Shown piece by piece: positions 1 through 6,795 of a stretch of DNA of 10,530 nt. Under the pieces are notes generated by a model. It was not told the DNA's origin and made no database searches. It saw nothing but the letters and a program-made list of their open reading frames with translations. Numbering within the stretch: the first letter of the stretch is position 1; each line of letters starts with the position of its first letter. The position numbers and the translations under genes were made by a program. The stretch comes from an uncultured Ruminococcus sp. (GTDB taxonomy: Bacteria; Bacillota; Clostridia; Oscillospirales; Ruminococcaceae). The stretch is from contig NZ_CALDMP010000051.1 in the NCBI RefSeq assembly GCF_937915125.1, positions 1 through 10,530 of the forward strand, written 5' to 3'.

Positions 1-113
1 GAAAAAGCGACAGCTTTTTCGAGGCGGGGCGAACAAGACCGCCCCGCCTTGTGAAGCCATTTCAGTAAGCGAAATTTTGCAAACGTCCCGGTGGGACGTT
101 TGCAACGAAATCA
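1..113 (+). repeat. Structured interspersed repeat A, copy 1 (left part cut off by window edge)
   Basis: This is the 3' part of a repeat that recurs at about 3691-3912 and 6508-6732. Three hairpins are visible. The first is GAAAAAGC (1-8) with GCTTTTTC (13-20), loop GACA. The second is AGGCGGGGC (22-30) with GCCCCGCCT (41-49), whose loop contains ACAAGA. The third is TTGCAAACGTCCC (77-89) with GGGACGTTTGCAA (93-105), loop GGT. The stems of the first two differ in sequence from the other copies but stay paired. The tail (GAAATCA) matches copy 3. What precedes the window is unknown, but the other two copies follow gene ends. The gap from 114 to 196 shows no gene, no clear promoter and no recognisable ARG box. 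Confidence 0.85.
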
Positions 114-196
114 TTTTTCATGTTGTACTGTATGCACTAACATCTTTCCATTGGAAACGCAAACATGAATCCTAGGTTTCACTCGACAGAACCGTG

Positions 197-518
197 TCGG
201 CGAAGTTCGCTCGTTTCACTCGCTGTTCGCCTGGGTTTACGCAAAGCCGGTTTTGACTTTTCCTGTTTCCTTTCCTGGGTGATTCTGGGTGTGTCTTGGA
301 AGAGTGATTTTTCTTTGCTTTTTGCGGCTTTGCGCTTTGTTTCTCTGAATTTTACGGGACTGCAACCCTACGCTGCGAGACGTTGTCTCGCGCTCTACTT
401 CCTTTTTTCTTTACTGAAAGGAAAAAAGGAAGCGAAAAAAGAAAAGATGGCTCGCTTCGCTCGGAAATGCCTCCCCTGAAAGGGGAGGGGGACCATTGCG
501 CAGCAATGGTGGAGGGGT
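197..518 (+). repeat. Interspersed repeat B, copy 1, in the argH leader
   Basis: This 322-bp segment matches 7208-7529 (same length, roughly 93% identical by eye). It carries GGCGAA (199-204) with TTCGCC (226-231), GCGAGAC (375-381) with GTCTCGC (385-391), a long A/T-rich stem over 398-432, CCTCCCCT (470-477) with AGGGGAGG (481-488), and ACCATTGC (492-499) with GCAATGGT (503-510). It ends 25 bp before the argH start. If argH is transcribed from upstream, the repeat is its 5' leader. No target-site duplication is visible. The reading frames across it are probably not genes, because the differences between copies mostly change residues and no ribosome site precedes them. Confidence 0.9.
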
Positions 519-542
519 TGAGCCGTGAAAGGATATTATATT

Positions 543-1919
543 ATGGCACTTTGGGCAGGAAGATTTTCCAAAGAAATTGACGCCGGCGTGAATGCGTTCA
601 ACTCCTCTATCGCATTCGATGCCCGTATGTATCGCCACGACATCCAGGGCAGCATTGCCCATGCAACCATGCTGGGTGACTGCGGTATTATCACAAAAGA
701 GGACAGTACAGCCATTATCGCCGGTCTGAAAGGCATCCTCGCCGACCTGGACAGCGGCGCACTGGAATTCGACCCCAACGCAGAGGACATCCACATGTTC
801 GTAGAAGCCGAACTGACCAAACGCTGCGGCGATGTGGGCAAGCGTCTCCATACCTCCCGTTCCAGAAATGACCAGGTGGCACTGGATCTGCGCCTGTATC
901 TCCGGGATGAGATCGCCGAAATCCGCACTCTGGTACAGAAACTCTGCACCGCACTGGTCACTATGGCGCAGCAGCATACCGAGACCGTTCTGCCGGGCTA
1001 TACCCATTTGCAGCGTGCCCAGCCTGTGACATTTGCCCACCATCTGCTGGCATATGTGCAGATGTTTCTCCGTGACCTGGGCAGACTGGACGATACCGCA
1101 AAGCGTATGAACGAATGCCCTCTGGGCAGCGGCGCACTGGCTGGTACAACTTATCATATTGACCGGGAACAGACCGCATCCCTCCTGGGCTTCGATGCAC
1201 CGATGGCAAATAGCCTGGACGGCGTTTCCGACCGGGATTACTGCATTGAACTGGCAGATACACTGTCCATTATTATGATGCACCTTTCCCGTTTTTCCGA
1301 GGAAATTATTCTGTGGTGCTCCTGGGAATTCAAGTTCATCGAACTGGATGACGCCTTTGCCACTGGTTCGTCCATTATGCCTCAGAAGAAAAACCCGGAT
1401 ATCACCGAGCTGATTCGTGGCAAGACTGCACGTGTCTACGGCGATCTGCAAACCCTGCTGACCATGATGAAGGGTCTGCCTCTGGCGTATAACAAGGATA
1501 TGCAGGAGGATAAAGAGGCTATTTTTGACGCAGTGGATAACGTAAAGCTGTGTCTGGAGACCTTTATTCCCATGTTGGAGACCATGCGTGTCAATAAGGA
1601 AAATATGCGTGCCGCTGCGGCAAAGGGCTTCATCAATGCCACAGACTGTGCAGACTATCTGGTAAAGAAAGGAATGCCCTTCCGGGATGCCTATAAGATC
1701 TCCGGCACCCTGGTGGCGCAGTGTATTGACCAGGGACTGACTCTGGAAACACTGCCGCTGGAGGAATACCAGAAAATGACACCGCTGTTTACTGAGGACG
1801 TCTATGAAGCCATCAGCCTGGAGACCTGCGTCAAGGGCAGAGTATCCCAAGGTGGCCCGTCTCCGGCGACTGTGGCAGAGCAGCTGAAGCTGGTGAAGTC
1901 GAAGCTGGGTATGGCATAA
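543..1919 (+). CDS. argH: Argininosuccinate lyase
   Basis: This enzyme cleaves argininosuccinate to arginine and fumarate, the last step of arginine synthesis, in the cytoplasm. The 458-residue product has the usual length and family layout: N-terminal LWAGRFSKEID, HTSRSRND at 103-110, PGYTHLQRAQP at 151-161 with the probable general-acid/base region at H155, and the fumarate-lyase signature GSSIMPQKKNPD at about 275-286 with the flexible-loop catalytic serine. The start at 543 is chosen because an AAAGGA ribosome site (about 528-533) lies in front of it and family members begin at this point; an in-frame GTG at 525 would add six unconserved residues. It is the first gene after repeat B copy 1 and is followed with a 1-bp gap by a small membrane-protein gene. 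Confidence 0.98.
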   Translation: MALWAGRFSKEIDAGVNAFNSSIAFDARMYRHDIQGSIAHATMLGDCGIITKEDSTAIIAGLKGILADLDSGALEFDPNAEDIHMFVEAELTKRCGDVGKRLHTSRSRNDQVALDLRLYLRDEIAEIRTLVQKLCTALVTMAQQHTETVLPGYTHLQRAQPVTFAHHLLAYVQMFLRDLGRLDDTAKRMNECPLGSGALAGTTYHIDREQTASLLGFDAPMANSLDGVSDRDYCIELADTLSIIMMHLSRFSEEIILWCSWEFKFIELDDAFATGSSIMPQKKNPDITELIRGKTARVYGDLQTLLTMMKGLPLAYNKDMQEDKEAIFDAVDNVKLCLETFIPMLETMRVNKENMRAAAAKGFINATDCADYLVKKGMPFRDAYKISGTLVAQCIDQGLTLETLPLEEYQKMTPLFTEDVYEAISLETCVKGRVSQGGPSPATVAEQLKLVKSKLGMA

Positions 1920-1920
1920 G

Positions 1921-2103
1921 ATGAAGAAACGGCAGATCAAATTTATTGTGGCATTGTGCGTCATTTCGGTGATCCTGTGGATCGTGGGAGAGATCGTGCT
2001 GGGACTGGTGCTGGATCTGGGGATGACAGTTTCCCGGATCTGGGCAATTGCCATCATTGTACTGACCTGCGCATTCAGCCTGTGGAAATGCCCCAGAGAA
2101 TAG
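1921..2103 (+). CDS. Small membrane protein, function unknown
   Basis: This predicted 60-residue protein has a basic start (MKKRQIK), two hydrophobic helices at about residues 8-31 and 38-55 with short acidic or polar turns, and a short tail with a lone cysteine. The start codon lies one base after the argH stop, so translation is probably coupled to argH; no strong independent ribosome site is seen. I do not recognise a family. Its place between argH and a lipoprotein gene inside an arginine cluster suggests co-transcription but gives no function. Length and hydrophobic pattern support a real gene, though a chance frame cannot be fully excluded. Confidence 0.65.
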   Translation: MKKRQIKFIVALCVISVILWIVGEIVLGLVLDLGMTVSRIWAIAIIVLTCAFSLWKCPRE

Positions 2104-2128
2104 GGGTATACAAGAAAGGATAAAGAGC

Positions 2129-2602
2129 ATGAGAAAGACAGCGTTTTTGATGGCGATCCTGATGGGACTATGCTTGTTTTCTGCCTGTGGTGCGGAAACA
2201 GCACAGGATTCTGCTGCCGTGACGGAAACAACGGCTGCTGCGGAAACCACAAGCAGCAGCGACATTTTGAAAGATACAGCTCCCCAGATCGGCACGACAA
2301 AGAAAGGTGCCGGAACGAGAAAAACAGCCATAGCAGTACAAACAACCACAACTACGGCTGCAACGACAACGGCAGCAGAAACGCAGGAGGCAAAGCTCGT
2401 ATACTGGACACCGCTCGGGAAATATTGGCACTATTCCAAAGACTGCGCCAAAAGCGAATTGCCGGACGTGACATATAACTACAAAAATGAGCCGCAGCCT
2501 TTGGACGATGCGACAAAGGAATCTATGGTACATGAATTCCCTGAGTCGTTCGGGATGAAAGATCGATTGGAACCCTGTCCGGACTGTGTGGGGACGGAAT
2601 AA
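2129..2602 (+). CDS. Putative lipoprotein with Thr/Ala-rich linker and His/Cys C-terminal module
   Basis: This 157-residue protein is probably exported and lipid-anchored. A signal peptide (MRKTAFLMAILMGLCLFSAC) ends in a lipobox LFSAC, so C20 would be the lipidated residue. Residues about 21-86 are low-complexity and rich in Thr, Ala and Glu, typical of an extracellular spacer. The C-terminal part has VYWTPLGKYWHYSKDC (91-106) and LEPCPDC (147-153). H101, C106, C150 and C153 form an H-x4-C ... C-x2-C arrangement resembling small metal-binding or disulfide modules at the ends of some Firmicutes surface and competence-related proteins; this resemblance is from memory. An AGAAAGGA ribosome site lies 8 bp before the start. 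No role in arginine synthesis is evident. Confidence 0.85.
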   Translation: MRKTAFLMAILMGLCLFSACGAETAQDSAAVTETTAAAETTSSSDILKDTAPQIGTTKKGAGTRKTAIAVQTTTTTAATTTAAETQEAKLVYWTPLGKYWHYSKDCAKSELPDVTYNYKNEPQPLDDATKESMVHEFPESFGMKDRLEPCPDCVGTE

Positions 2603-2638
2603 ACGCTTGTTTCAGCATTTGGAAAGGGAATGAGGAAA

Positions 2639-3586
2639 ATGGCTACAAAAATATTTATTGACGGACAGGCAGGCACAACGGGTCTGCGGATCCACGAACG
2701 TCTGGAAAACCGTTCCGATCTGGAACTGATTACTCTGACGGAGGAGACTCGGAAGGATGCCGAGGCACGCCGGGCGGCAATCCGGGAGAGTGACATCACC
2801 TTCCTGTGCCTGCCGGATGCAGCGGCGAGAGAAGCTGTCGCATTGGCAGGGGATGCAGACGTGCGTATCATTGACGCATCCACAGCCCACCGCACCAATC
2901 CGGACTGGGCATATGGTTTTCCGGAGCTGTCCCCGGCACATCGGGAGAAAATTCGTACTTCCAAGCGGGTGGCTGTGCCGGGCTGCTATGCCAGCGGTTT
3001 TGCATCTCTGGTGTATCCCATGGTACAAAGCGGACTGCTGCCCAAGGATTACCCCGTGCAGTGCTTCGCCATGTCGGGCTACAGCGGCGGCGGCAAGAAA
3101 ATGATCGCTGAGATCGAATCCCCTGACCGTGCGCCGGAGCTGTTCAGCCCCCGGTTTTACGGTCTGGCAAATAACCACAAGCACTTGCCGGAAATGCAGA
3201 TCATTTCCGGACTGGAGAGAAAACCCATGTTCACGCCTATTGTGGACGATTATTATAACGGCATGCTGGTCTGCGTACCGGTGCAAGCCGCCATTGCAGG
3301 ACATGCCCTTCCGCCGGAGCAGGTGCAGGAGATGTTCGAACAGCACTACGCCGGGTCGAATTTCGTCCATGTAAAACCTCTGGGTACACCGGAGGAAATG
3401 ACTGCCACAAAGCTGACCTGTAACGACCTGCGGGATACCAATCAGATGGAAATTTTCGTATTCGGCGATGCAGAGCAGATTCTGCTGTGTTCCCGTCTGG
3501 ATAACCTGGGCAAGGGCGCATCCGGTGCAGCAGTGCAGTGTATGAATATTATGCTGGGATTGGATGAGACAACGGGGCTGGTTTGA
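2639..3586 (+). CDS. argC: N-acetyl-gamma-glutamyl-phosphate reductase, class 2 (short form)
   Basis: This enzyme reduces N-acetylglutamyl phosphate to N-acetylglutamate semialdehyde with NADPH, the third step of arginine synthesis. At 315 residues it fits the shorter class 2 AGPR family rather than the ~345-residue class 1. The start FIDGQAGTTGLRI (6-18) is the class 2 nucleotide-binding segment, VPGCYASG (113-120) carries the catalytic cysteine C116, NNHKHLPEM (178-186) has the conserved histidines, and LDNLGKGASGAAVQ (287-300) is the conserved C-terminal motif. The start at 2639 matches family members and has AAAGGG 11 bp upstream; an ATG nine bases earlier sits too close to that site. It lies 36 bp after the lipoprotein gene and is followed by a long repeat-filled gap. 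Confidence 0.96.
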   Translation: MATKIFIDGQAGTTGLRIHERLENRSDLELITLTEETRKDAEARRAAIRESDITFLCLPDAAAREAVALAGDADVRIIDASTAHRTNPDWAYGFPELSPAHREKIRTSKRVAVPGCYASGFASLVYPMVQSGLLPKDYPVQCFAMSGYSGGGKKMIAEIESPDRAPELFSPRFYGLANNHKHLPEMQIISGLERKPMFTPIVDDYYNGMLVCVPVQAAIAGHALPPEQVQEMFEQHYAGSNFVHVKPLGTPEEMTATKLTCNDLRDTNQMEIFVFGDAEQILLCSRLDNLGKGASGAAVQCMNIMLGLDETTGLV

Positions 3587-3610
3587 GAAAAGGCTGCGCA
3601 TCAAGCTGGT

Positions 3611-3678
3611 CCAGCTGAGCACAGCTGGCTCGCCATCTTTAGGGTGAGTCTGCCGATGCCATTTCCGCTGGGCATCGG
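3611..3678 (+). repeat. Two stem-loops just after argC
   Basis: CCAGCTG (3611-3617) pairs with CAGCTGG (3622-3628), and CCGATGCC (3653-3660) pairs with GGCATCGG (3671-3678). Neither has a T-tract, so they are not convincing intrinsic terminators. They lie between the argC stop and repeat A copy 2 and are absent in front of copy 3. They could be extra hairpins of a longer version of repeat A or argC 3' UTR structure. Confidence 0.6.
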
Positions 3679-3690
3679 GCTGGCGCAGGT

Positions 3691-3912
3691 CCAGGGCTGC
3701 GGAAGCCCTGGCAGAGACCAGGGACAGCGTCCCTGGTCGCCGCCCGCAGGCGGCGAAACATCCTGCGCCATACTTTTGGCGCGCGGAGAAAAGGGTGAGA
3801 AAAGCGACAGCTTTTCGAGGGGAAGCGGACAAGACCGCTTCCCCTGGTGAAACTATCATGCCAAGGAACGCCTTGAAAACGTCCCGGTGGGACGTTTTCA
3901 ACGGAATAAATT
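3691..3912 (+). repeat. Structured interspersed repeat A, copy 2 (3' of argC)
   Basis: Seven hairpins run in series: CCAGGGCT (3691-3698) with AGCCCTGG (3704-3711); CCAGGGAC (3718-3725) with GTCCCTGG (3729-3736); CGCCGCC (3738-3744) with GGCGGCG (3749-3755); GCGCCA (3765-3770) with TGGCGC (3777-3782); GAAAAGC (3799-3805) with GCTTTTC (3810-3816), loop GACA; an 11-bp stem 3818-3828 with 3835-3845, loop ACAAGA; and TTGAAAACGTCCC (3873-3885) with GGGACGTTTTCAA (3889-3901), loop GGT. It aligns over about 200 bp with copy 3 and, at its 3' half, with copy 1. Stem differences between copies are compensated. Confidence 0.9.
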
Positions 3913-3930
3913 TTTAGATGTGACAAGCTA

Positions 3931-4026
3931 GTAGGGGCGAACATTGTTCGCCCGCCAATGCCTGAGGAAATAGGTATTCATTGTGGCTGAGGGAATATAT
4001 GCGGGCGACCAATGGTCGCCCCCTAC
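3931..4026. repeat. Short interspersed element with palindromic ends
   Basis: A 25-bp arm at 3931-3955 (beginning GTAGGGGCGAAC) is inverted, with few changes, at 4001-4026 (ending GGTCGCCCCCTAC). Each arm is itself a small palindrome centred on CATTG or CAATG, so the 96-bp unit can fold as two small hairpins or one larger one. There is no coding capacity. Similar GTAGGGGCGACC-type repeats are, from memory, frequent in clostridial gut genomes. No clear target-site duplication is seen. Confidence 0.75.
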
Positions 4027-4120
4027 AAAAACACCTTTGCTTCCAGTCTGATGACAATGCAGAAAGATAGATTCGGCGGGAACAAGCCTGCTGCATCATG
4101 TGATAACGAGCATTACTACT

Positions 4121-4284
4121 GGTCACCTCTAAAAACCCGCTCACCCGTCATCTGCGGCGCATCTTTACGCCATCTTCCCTTGCGAAAAAACTTGAAATAC
4201 ATCGAGTATTCCTGCATTTTTCCGCAAGGGAATCTGTCGTAAATCTGCACCACATCTGACGAATTCGGGGTTTTTAGAGATGCC
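4121..4284. mobile_element. MITE-like palindromic element with 5-bp direct repeat, upstream of argJ
   Basis: The 164-bp segment is an imperfect palindrome over its full length, with its apex at AATAC-ATCGA-GTATT (4196-4210). The ends are GGTCACCTCTAAAAACC on the left and, read on the other strand, GGCATCTCTAAAAACC on the right. CCCTTGCGAAAAA on the left has a near-perfect inverted partner on the right (TTTTTCCGCAAGGG). CTACT flanks both sides (4116-4120 and 4285-4289), consistent with a target-site duplication. No transposase is encoded, so it would have been moved in trans. It ends 40 bp before the argJ start, so it may affect argJB transcription or mRNA structure. The flanking stretches 4027-4115 and 4290-4307 show nothing else notable. 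Confidence 0.8.
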
Positions 4285-4324
4285 CTACTTATATTTTTGA
4301 AAAAAACGAGAGGAGAGAGATACC

Positions 4325-5578
4325 ATGGAAAAAATTGCATTGGAAGGTTATACCTTCATTGACGGTGGCATCTGTGCCGCAAAGGGTTTCCGTGCCGGGG
4401 GCGTGTACTGCGGCATCAAGGAAAATCCTGATGAGAAAAACGACCTGACTGTTGTTGCCGCAGATACTATGTGCAATGCAGCGGCGGTGTATACCCAGAA
4501 TAAGGTTAAAGGCGCTCCGGTTCTGGTCATGCAGAAGCATCTGAAAGCCACGAATGGCAAGGCAATGGCGCTTGTGGCAAATTCCAAAAATGCCAACACC
4601 TGTAATGCGGACGGCGAGGAAAAGGCGGAGACCATGTGCGCACTCACCGCAAAGGAACTGGGCGTGAAGCCGGAAGAAGTGCTGGTCATGTCCACCGGCG
4701 TCATCGGTCAGGTGCTGCCCATGGAACCCATTGCAGCAGCTCTGCCGGGACTGTGCAAAAGCCTGACGGCAGATGTTGCCGGTGCTCATGAAGCTGCAAC
4801 GGCAATTATGACAACGGATACTTTTGCAAAGGAAGTTGCTGTGGAATTCACTTTGGACGGCAAGACCTGTCACCTGGGCGGTATGGCAAAGGGCAGCGGC
4901 ATGATTCACCCGAACATGGCGACCACCCTGAACTGTATCACCACCGATGCGGCAATTTCCCCGGAAATGCTCCAGAAGGCACTGTCCGATGTGGTAAAGA
5001 TTACTTATAATTGCCTGTCCGTAGACGGCGATCAGTCCACCAATGATACCTGCGTTGTGCTGGCGTCGGGACTTGCCGGAAATGCGGAAATTACGGCGGA
5101 TTCGGACGATTATCAGACATTCCGCCAGGGATTGTACTGCGTCATGATGAACATGACACGGATGCTTGCCTATGACGGCGAAGGTGCCACAAAGCTCCTG
5201 GAATGCACGGTTTCCGGGGCAAAGGATGTGGACACGGCAATTGTCGTGGCAAAGAGCGTCATCTGTTCGCCCTTGTTTAAGTGTGCCATGTTCGGTGCAG
5301 ATGCCAACTGGGGACGGGTGCTGTGTGCAGTAGGCTATGCACCGGCGGAATTTGACATCAATCAGGTGGCAGTGACACTGGCGTCCCGTGCTGGTTCTGT
5401 GGACGTATGCAAAAACGGTGCCGGGGTGGAATTCTCCGAGGAAGAAGCCAAAAAGGTACTGCTGGAGGATGAAATTCAGATCCTGGTGTCCATCGGTGAC
5501 GGCGCAGCATCGGCAACGGCATGGGGCTGTGACCTGACCTATGACTATGTCAAGATCAACGGCGACTATCGTTCGTAA
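4325..5578 (+). CDS. argJ: Glutamate N-acetyltransferase / amino-acid acetyltransferase (ArgJ)
   Basis: ArgJ moves the acetyl group from N-acetylornithine to glutamate and, in bifunctional members, also uses acetyl-CoA. The 417-residue product is standard length. STGVIGQ (123-129) supplies the oxyanion-hole region. KGSGMIHPNMATTL (189-202) contains the self-cleavage site between A199 and T200, giving alpha and beta subunits with T200 as the catalytic nucleophile. Whether it is mono- or bifunctional cannot be decided from motifs alone; no separate argA is seen in the window. A GAGAGGAG ribosome site (4308-4315) lies 9 bp before the ATG. It follows the MITE-like element and is separated from argB by 15 bp, so the two genes are almost certainly co-transcribed. 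Confidence 0.98.
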   Translation: MEKIALEGYTFIDGGICAAKGFRAGGVYCGIKENPDEKNDLTVVAADTMCNAAAVYTQNKVKGAPVLVMQKHLKATNGKAMALVANSKNANTCNADGEEKAETMCALTAKELGVKPEEVLVMSTGVIGQVLPMEPIAAALPGLCKSLTADVAGAHEAATAIMTTDTFAKEVAVEFTLDGKTCHLGGMAKGSGMIHPNMATTLNCITTDAAISPEMLQKALSDVVKITYNCLSVDGDQSTNDTCVVLASGLAGNAEITADSDDYQTFRQGLYCVMMNMTRMLAYDGEGATKLLECTVSGAKDVDTAIVVAKSVICSPLFKCAMFGADANWGRVLCAVGYAPAEFDINQVAVTLASRAGSVDVCKNGAGVEFSEEEAKKVLLEDEIQILVSIGDGAASATAWGCDLTYDYVKINGDYRS

Positions 5579-5593
5579 GAGAGGACTTCGAAA

Positions 5594-6460
5594 ATGGGAG
5601 AAATCAACAATAATGTACGGGCGCAGGTGCTGGTAGATGCCCTGCCGTACATTCAGAAATACAACAACAAAATTGTCGTGGTGAAATACGGCGGCAATGC
5701 CATGACCAACAAGGAACTAAAACAGGCAGTCATGGATGATATCGTGCTGCTGTCCCTGGTGGGCGTCAAGGTAGTGCTGGTACACGGCGGCGGCCCTGAG
5801 ATCAGTGATATGCTGAAGCGGCTGAACATTGAGTCGAAATTCATCGGCGGTCTGCGGTATACGGACGAAGCCGCTGTGGACGTGGTGAAGATGGTGCTGT
5901 CCGGCAAGGTCAACAAGGAACTGGTAAGTCTGCTGACCCGGACAAAGGGCAAGGCGCTGGGACTGTGCGGTATTGACGGACAGATGCTGGCGGCGGAGCG
6001 CAAGCTGGGACCGAACGGCGAAGATCTGGGCTTTGTGGGCGATATTGTGAAAGTCAATGAGAAGCCTATTCTGGATGCCCTGGACAATGGGTACATTCCG
6101 GTCATTGCCACCGTGGCAACGGATGAATTCGGGCAGGCTTATAATGTCAATGCAGACACGGCAGCGGCGAGAATTGCGGCGCAGCTGAGGGCGGAAAACC
6201 TGATTCTCATGACGGATATTGCAGGACTGCTGCGGAATAAGGACGACCCATCTACGCTGATTCCCTTTGTGAATGTCAGCGAAGTGCCGTTCCTGAAACG
6301 GAAGGGTATCATTTCCGGCGGCATGATTCCGAAGATCGACTGCTGCGTAGAGGCAGTAAGACGAGGCGTAAAGAAAACCGCCATCATTGATGGCAGAGTG
6401 CCCCACTCGATTCTGATTGAAACCCTGTCCAATGAGGGCATTGGCACACAATTCCGATAA
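5594..6460 (+). CDS. argB: Acetylglutamate kinase, arginine-sensitive type
   Basis: This enzyme phosphorylates N-acetylglutamate with ATP, the second and usually controlled step of the pathway. The 288-residue protein has KYGGNAM (31-37) with the phosphate-binding lysine K31, VHGGGPEIS (63-71) for substrate, GLRYTD (86-91) with the substrate arginine, and KIDCCVEAV near the C-terminal nucleotide region. An N-terminal amphipathic stretch (about 7-25, VRAQVLVDALPYIQKY) and the C-terminal LSNEGIGTQF correspond to the N-helix and arginine-site signature of hexameric, arginine-inhibited NAG kinases such as those of Thermotoga and Pseudomonas; E. coli's insensitive enzyme lacks the helix. Feedback inhibition by arginine is therefore inferred. 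A GAGAGGA ribosome site precedes the start. Repeat A copy 3 begins about 48 bp after the stop. Confidence 0.98.
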   Translation: MGEINNNVRAQVLVDALPYIQKYNNKIVVVKYGGNAMTNKELKQAVMDDIVLLSLVGVKVVLVHGGGPEISDMLKRLNIESKFIGGLRYTDEAAVDVVKMVLSGKVNKELVSLLTRTKGKALGLCGIDGQMLAAERKLGPNGEDLGFVGDIVKVNEKPILDALDNGYIPVIATVATDEFGQAYNVNADTAAARIAAQLRAENLILMTDIAGLLRNKDDPSTLIPFVNVSEVPFLKRKGIISGGMIPKIDCCVEAVRRGVKKTAIIDGRVPHSILIETLSNEGIGTQFR

Positions 6461-6507
6461 AAAGTAAAATCCGCATATCGCCGCAGGCGGCAATGAAGCT
6501 TTTTGAT

Positions 6508-6732
6508 CCAGCAATTTCTCGAAAATGCTGGCAGAGTCCAGGGACAGCGTCCCTGGTCGCCGCCCGCAGGCGGCGAAACACCCTGCGCCGTACTTTCGGC
6601 GCGCGGAGAAAAGGGGTGAGAAAAGCGACAGCTTTTCGAGGGGAAAGCGAACAAGACCGCTTTCCCCTGTGAAACCATACAGGCAAAGCGAAATTTTGCA
6701 AACGTCCCGGTGGGACGTTTGCAATGAAATCA
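6508..6732 (+). repeat. Structured interspersed repeat A, copy 3 (3' of argB)
   Basis: The same hairpin series as copy 2 is present: a CCAGCA...TGCTGG stem (6508-6531, sequence different from copy 2 but still paired), CCAGGGAC with GTCCCTGG, CGCCGCC with GGCGGCG, GCGCCG (6585-6590) with CGGCGC (6597-6602), GAAAAGC with GCTTTTC (6620-6637), an 11-bp stem 6639-6649 with 6658-6668 (loop containing ACAAGA), and TTGCAAACGTCCC (6696-6708) with GGGACGTTTGCAA (6712-6724). A further small GCCG-CAGG-CGGC hairpin lies just upstream, at about 6480-6491. It fills most of the argB-cupin gap; the remaining part (6733-6782) has an AT-rich stretch with a possible -10 (GATAAT, 6774-6779) but no good -35. Confidence 0.9.
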
Positions 6733-6795
6733 AGTTTTAATCGTTACTAGATACTAGGTTTTTAGCGTGTTTAGATAATTTAGGGAGGTTTTTAA

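Noticed and set aside
165..479. Open frame in repeat B copy 1, resembling one at 7248-7490 in copy 2
   Set aside because: The similarity follows from the DNA repeat. Differences are mostly residue-changing, neither has a ribosome site, and the start codons are not shared.
411..2351. 646-residue open frame on the - strand
   Set aside because: It lies antisense to argH and two further genes, has no ribosome site or recognisable motifs, and exists because the + strand codon use keeps the opposite frame open.
2612..3901. 429-residue - strand frame across argC
   Set aside because: Antisense shadow of argC and repeat A with no motif support.
5717..6733. 338-residue - strand frame across argB
   Set aside because: Antisense shadow of argB and repeat A copy 3; its start lies in repeat sequence.
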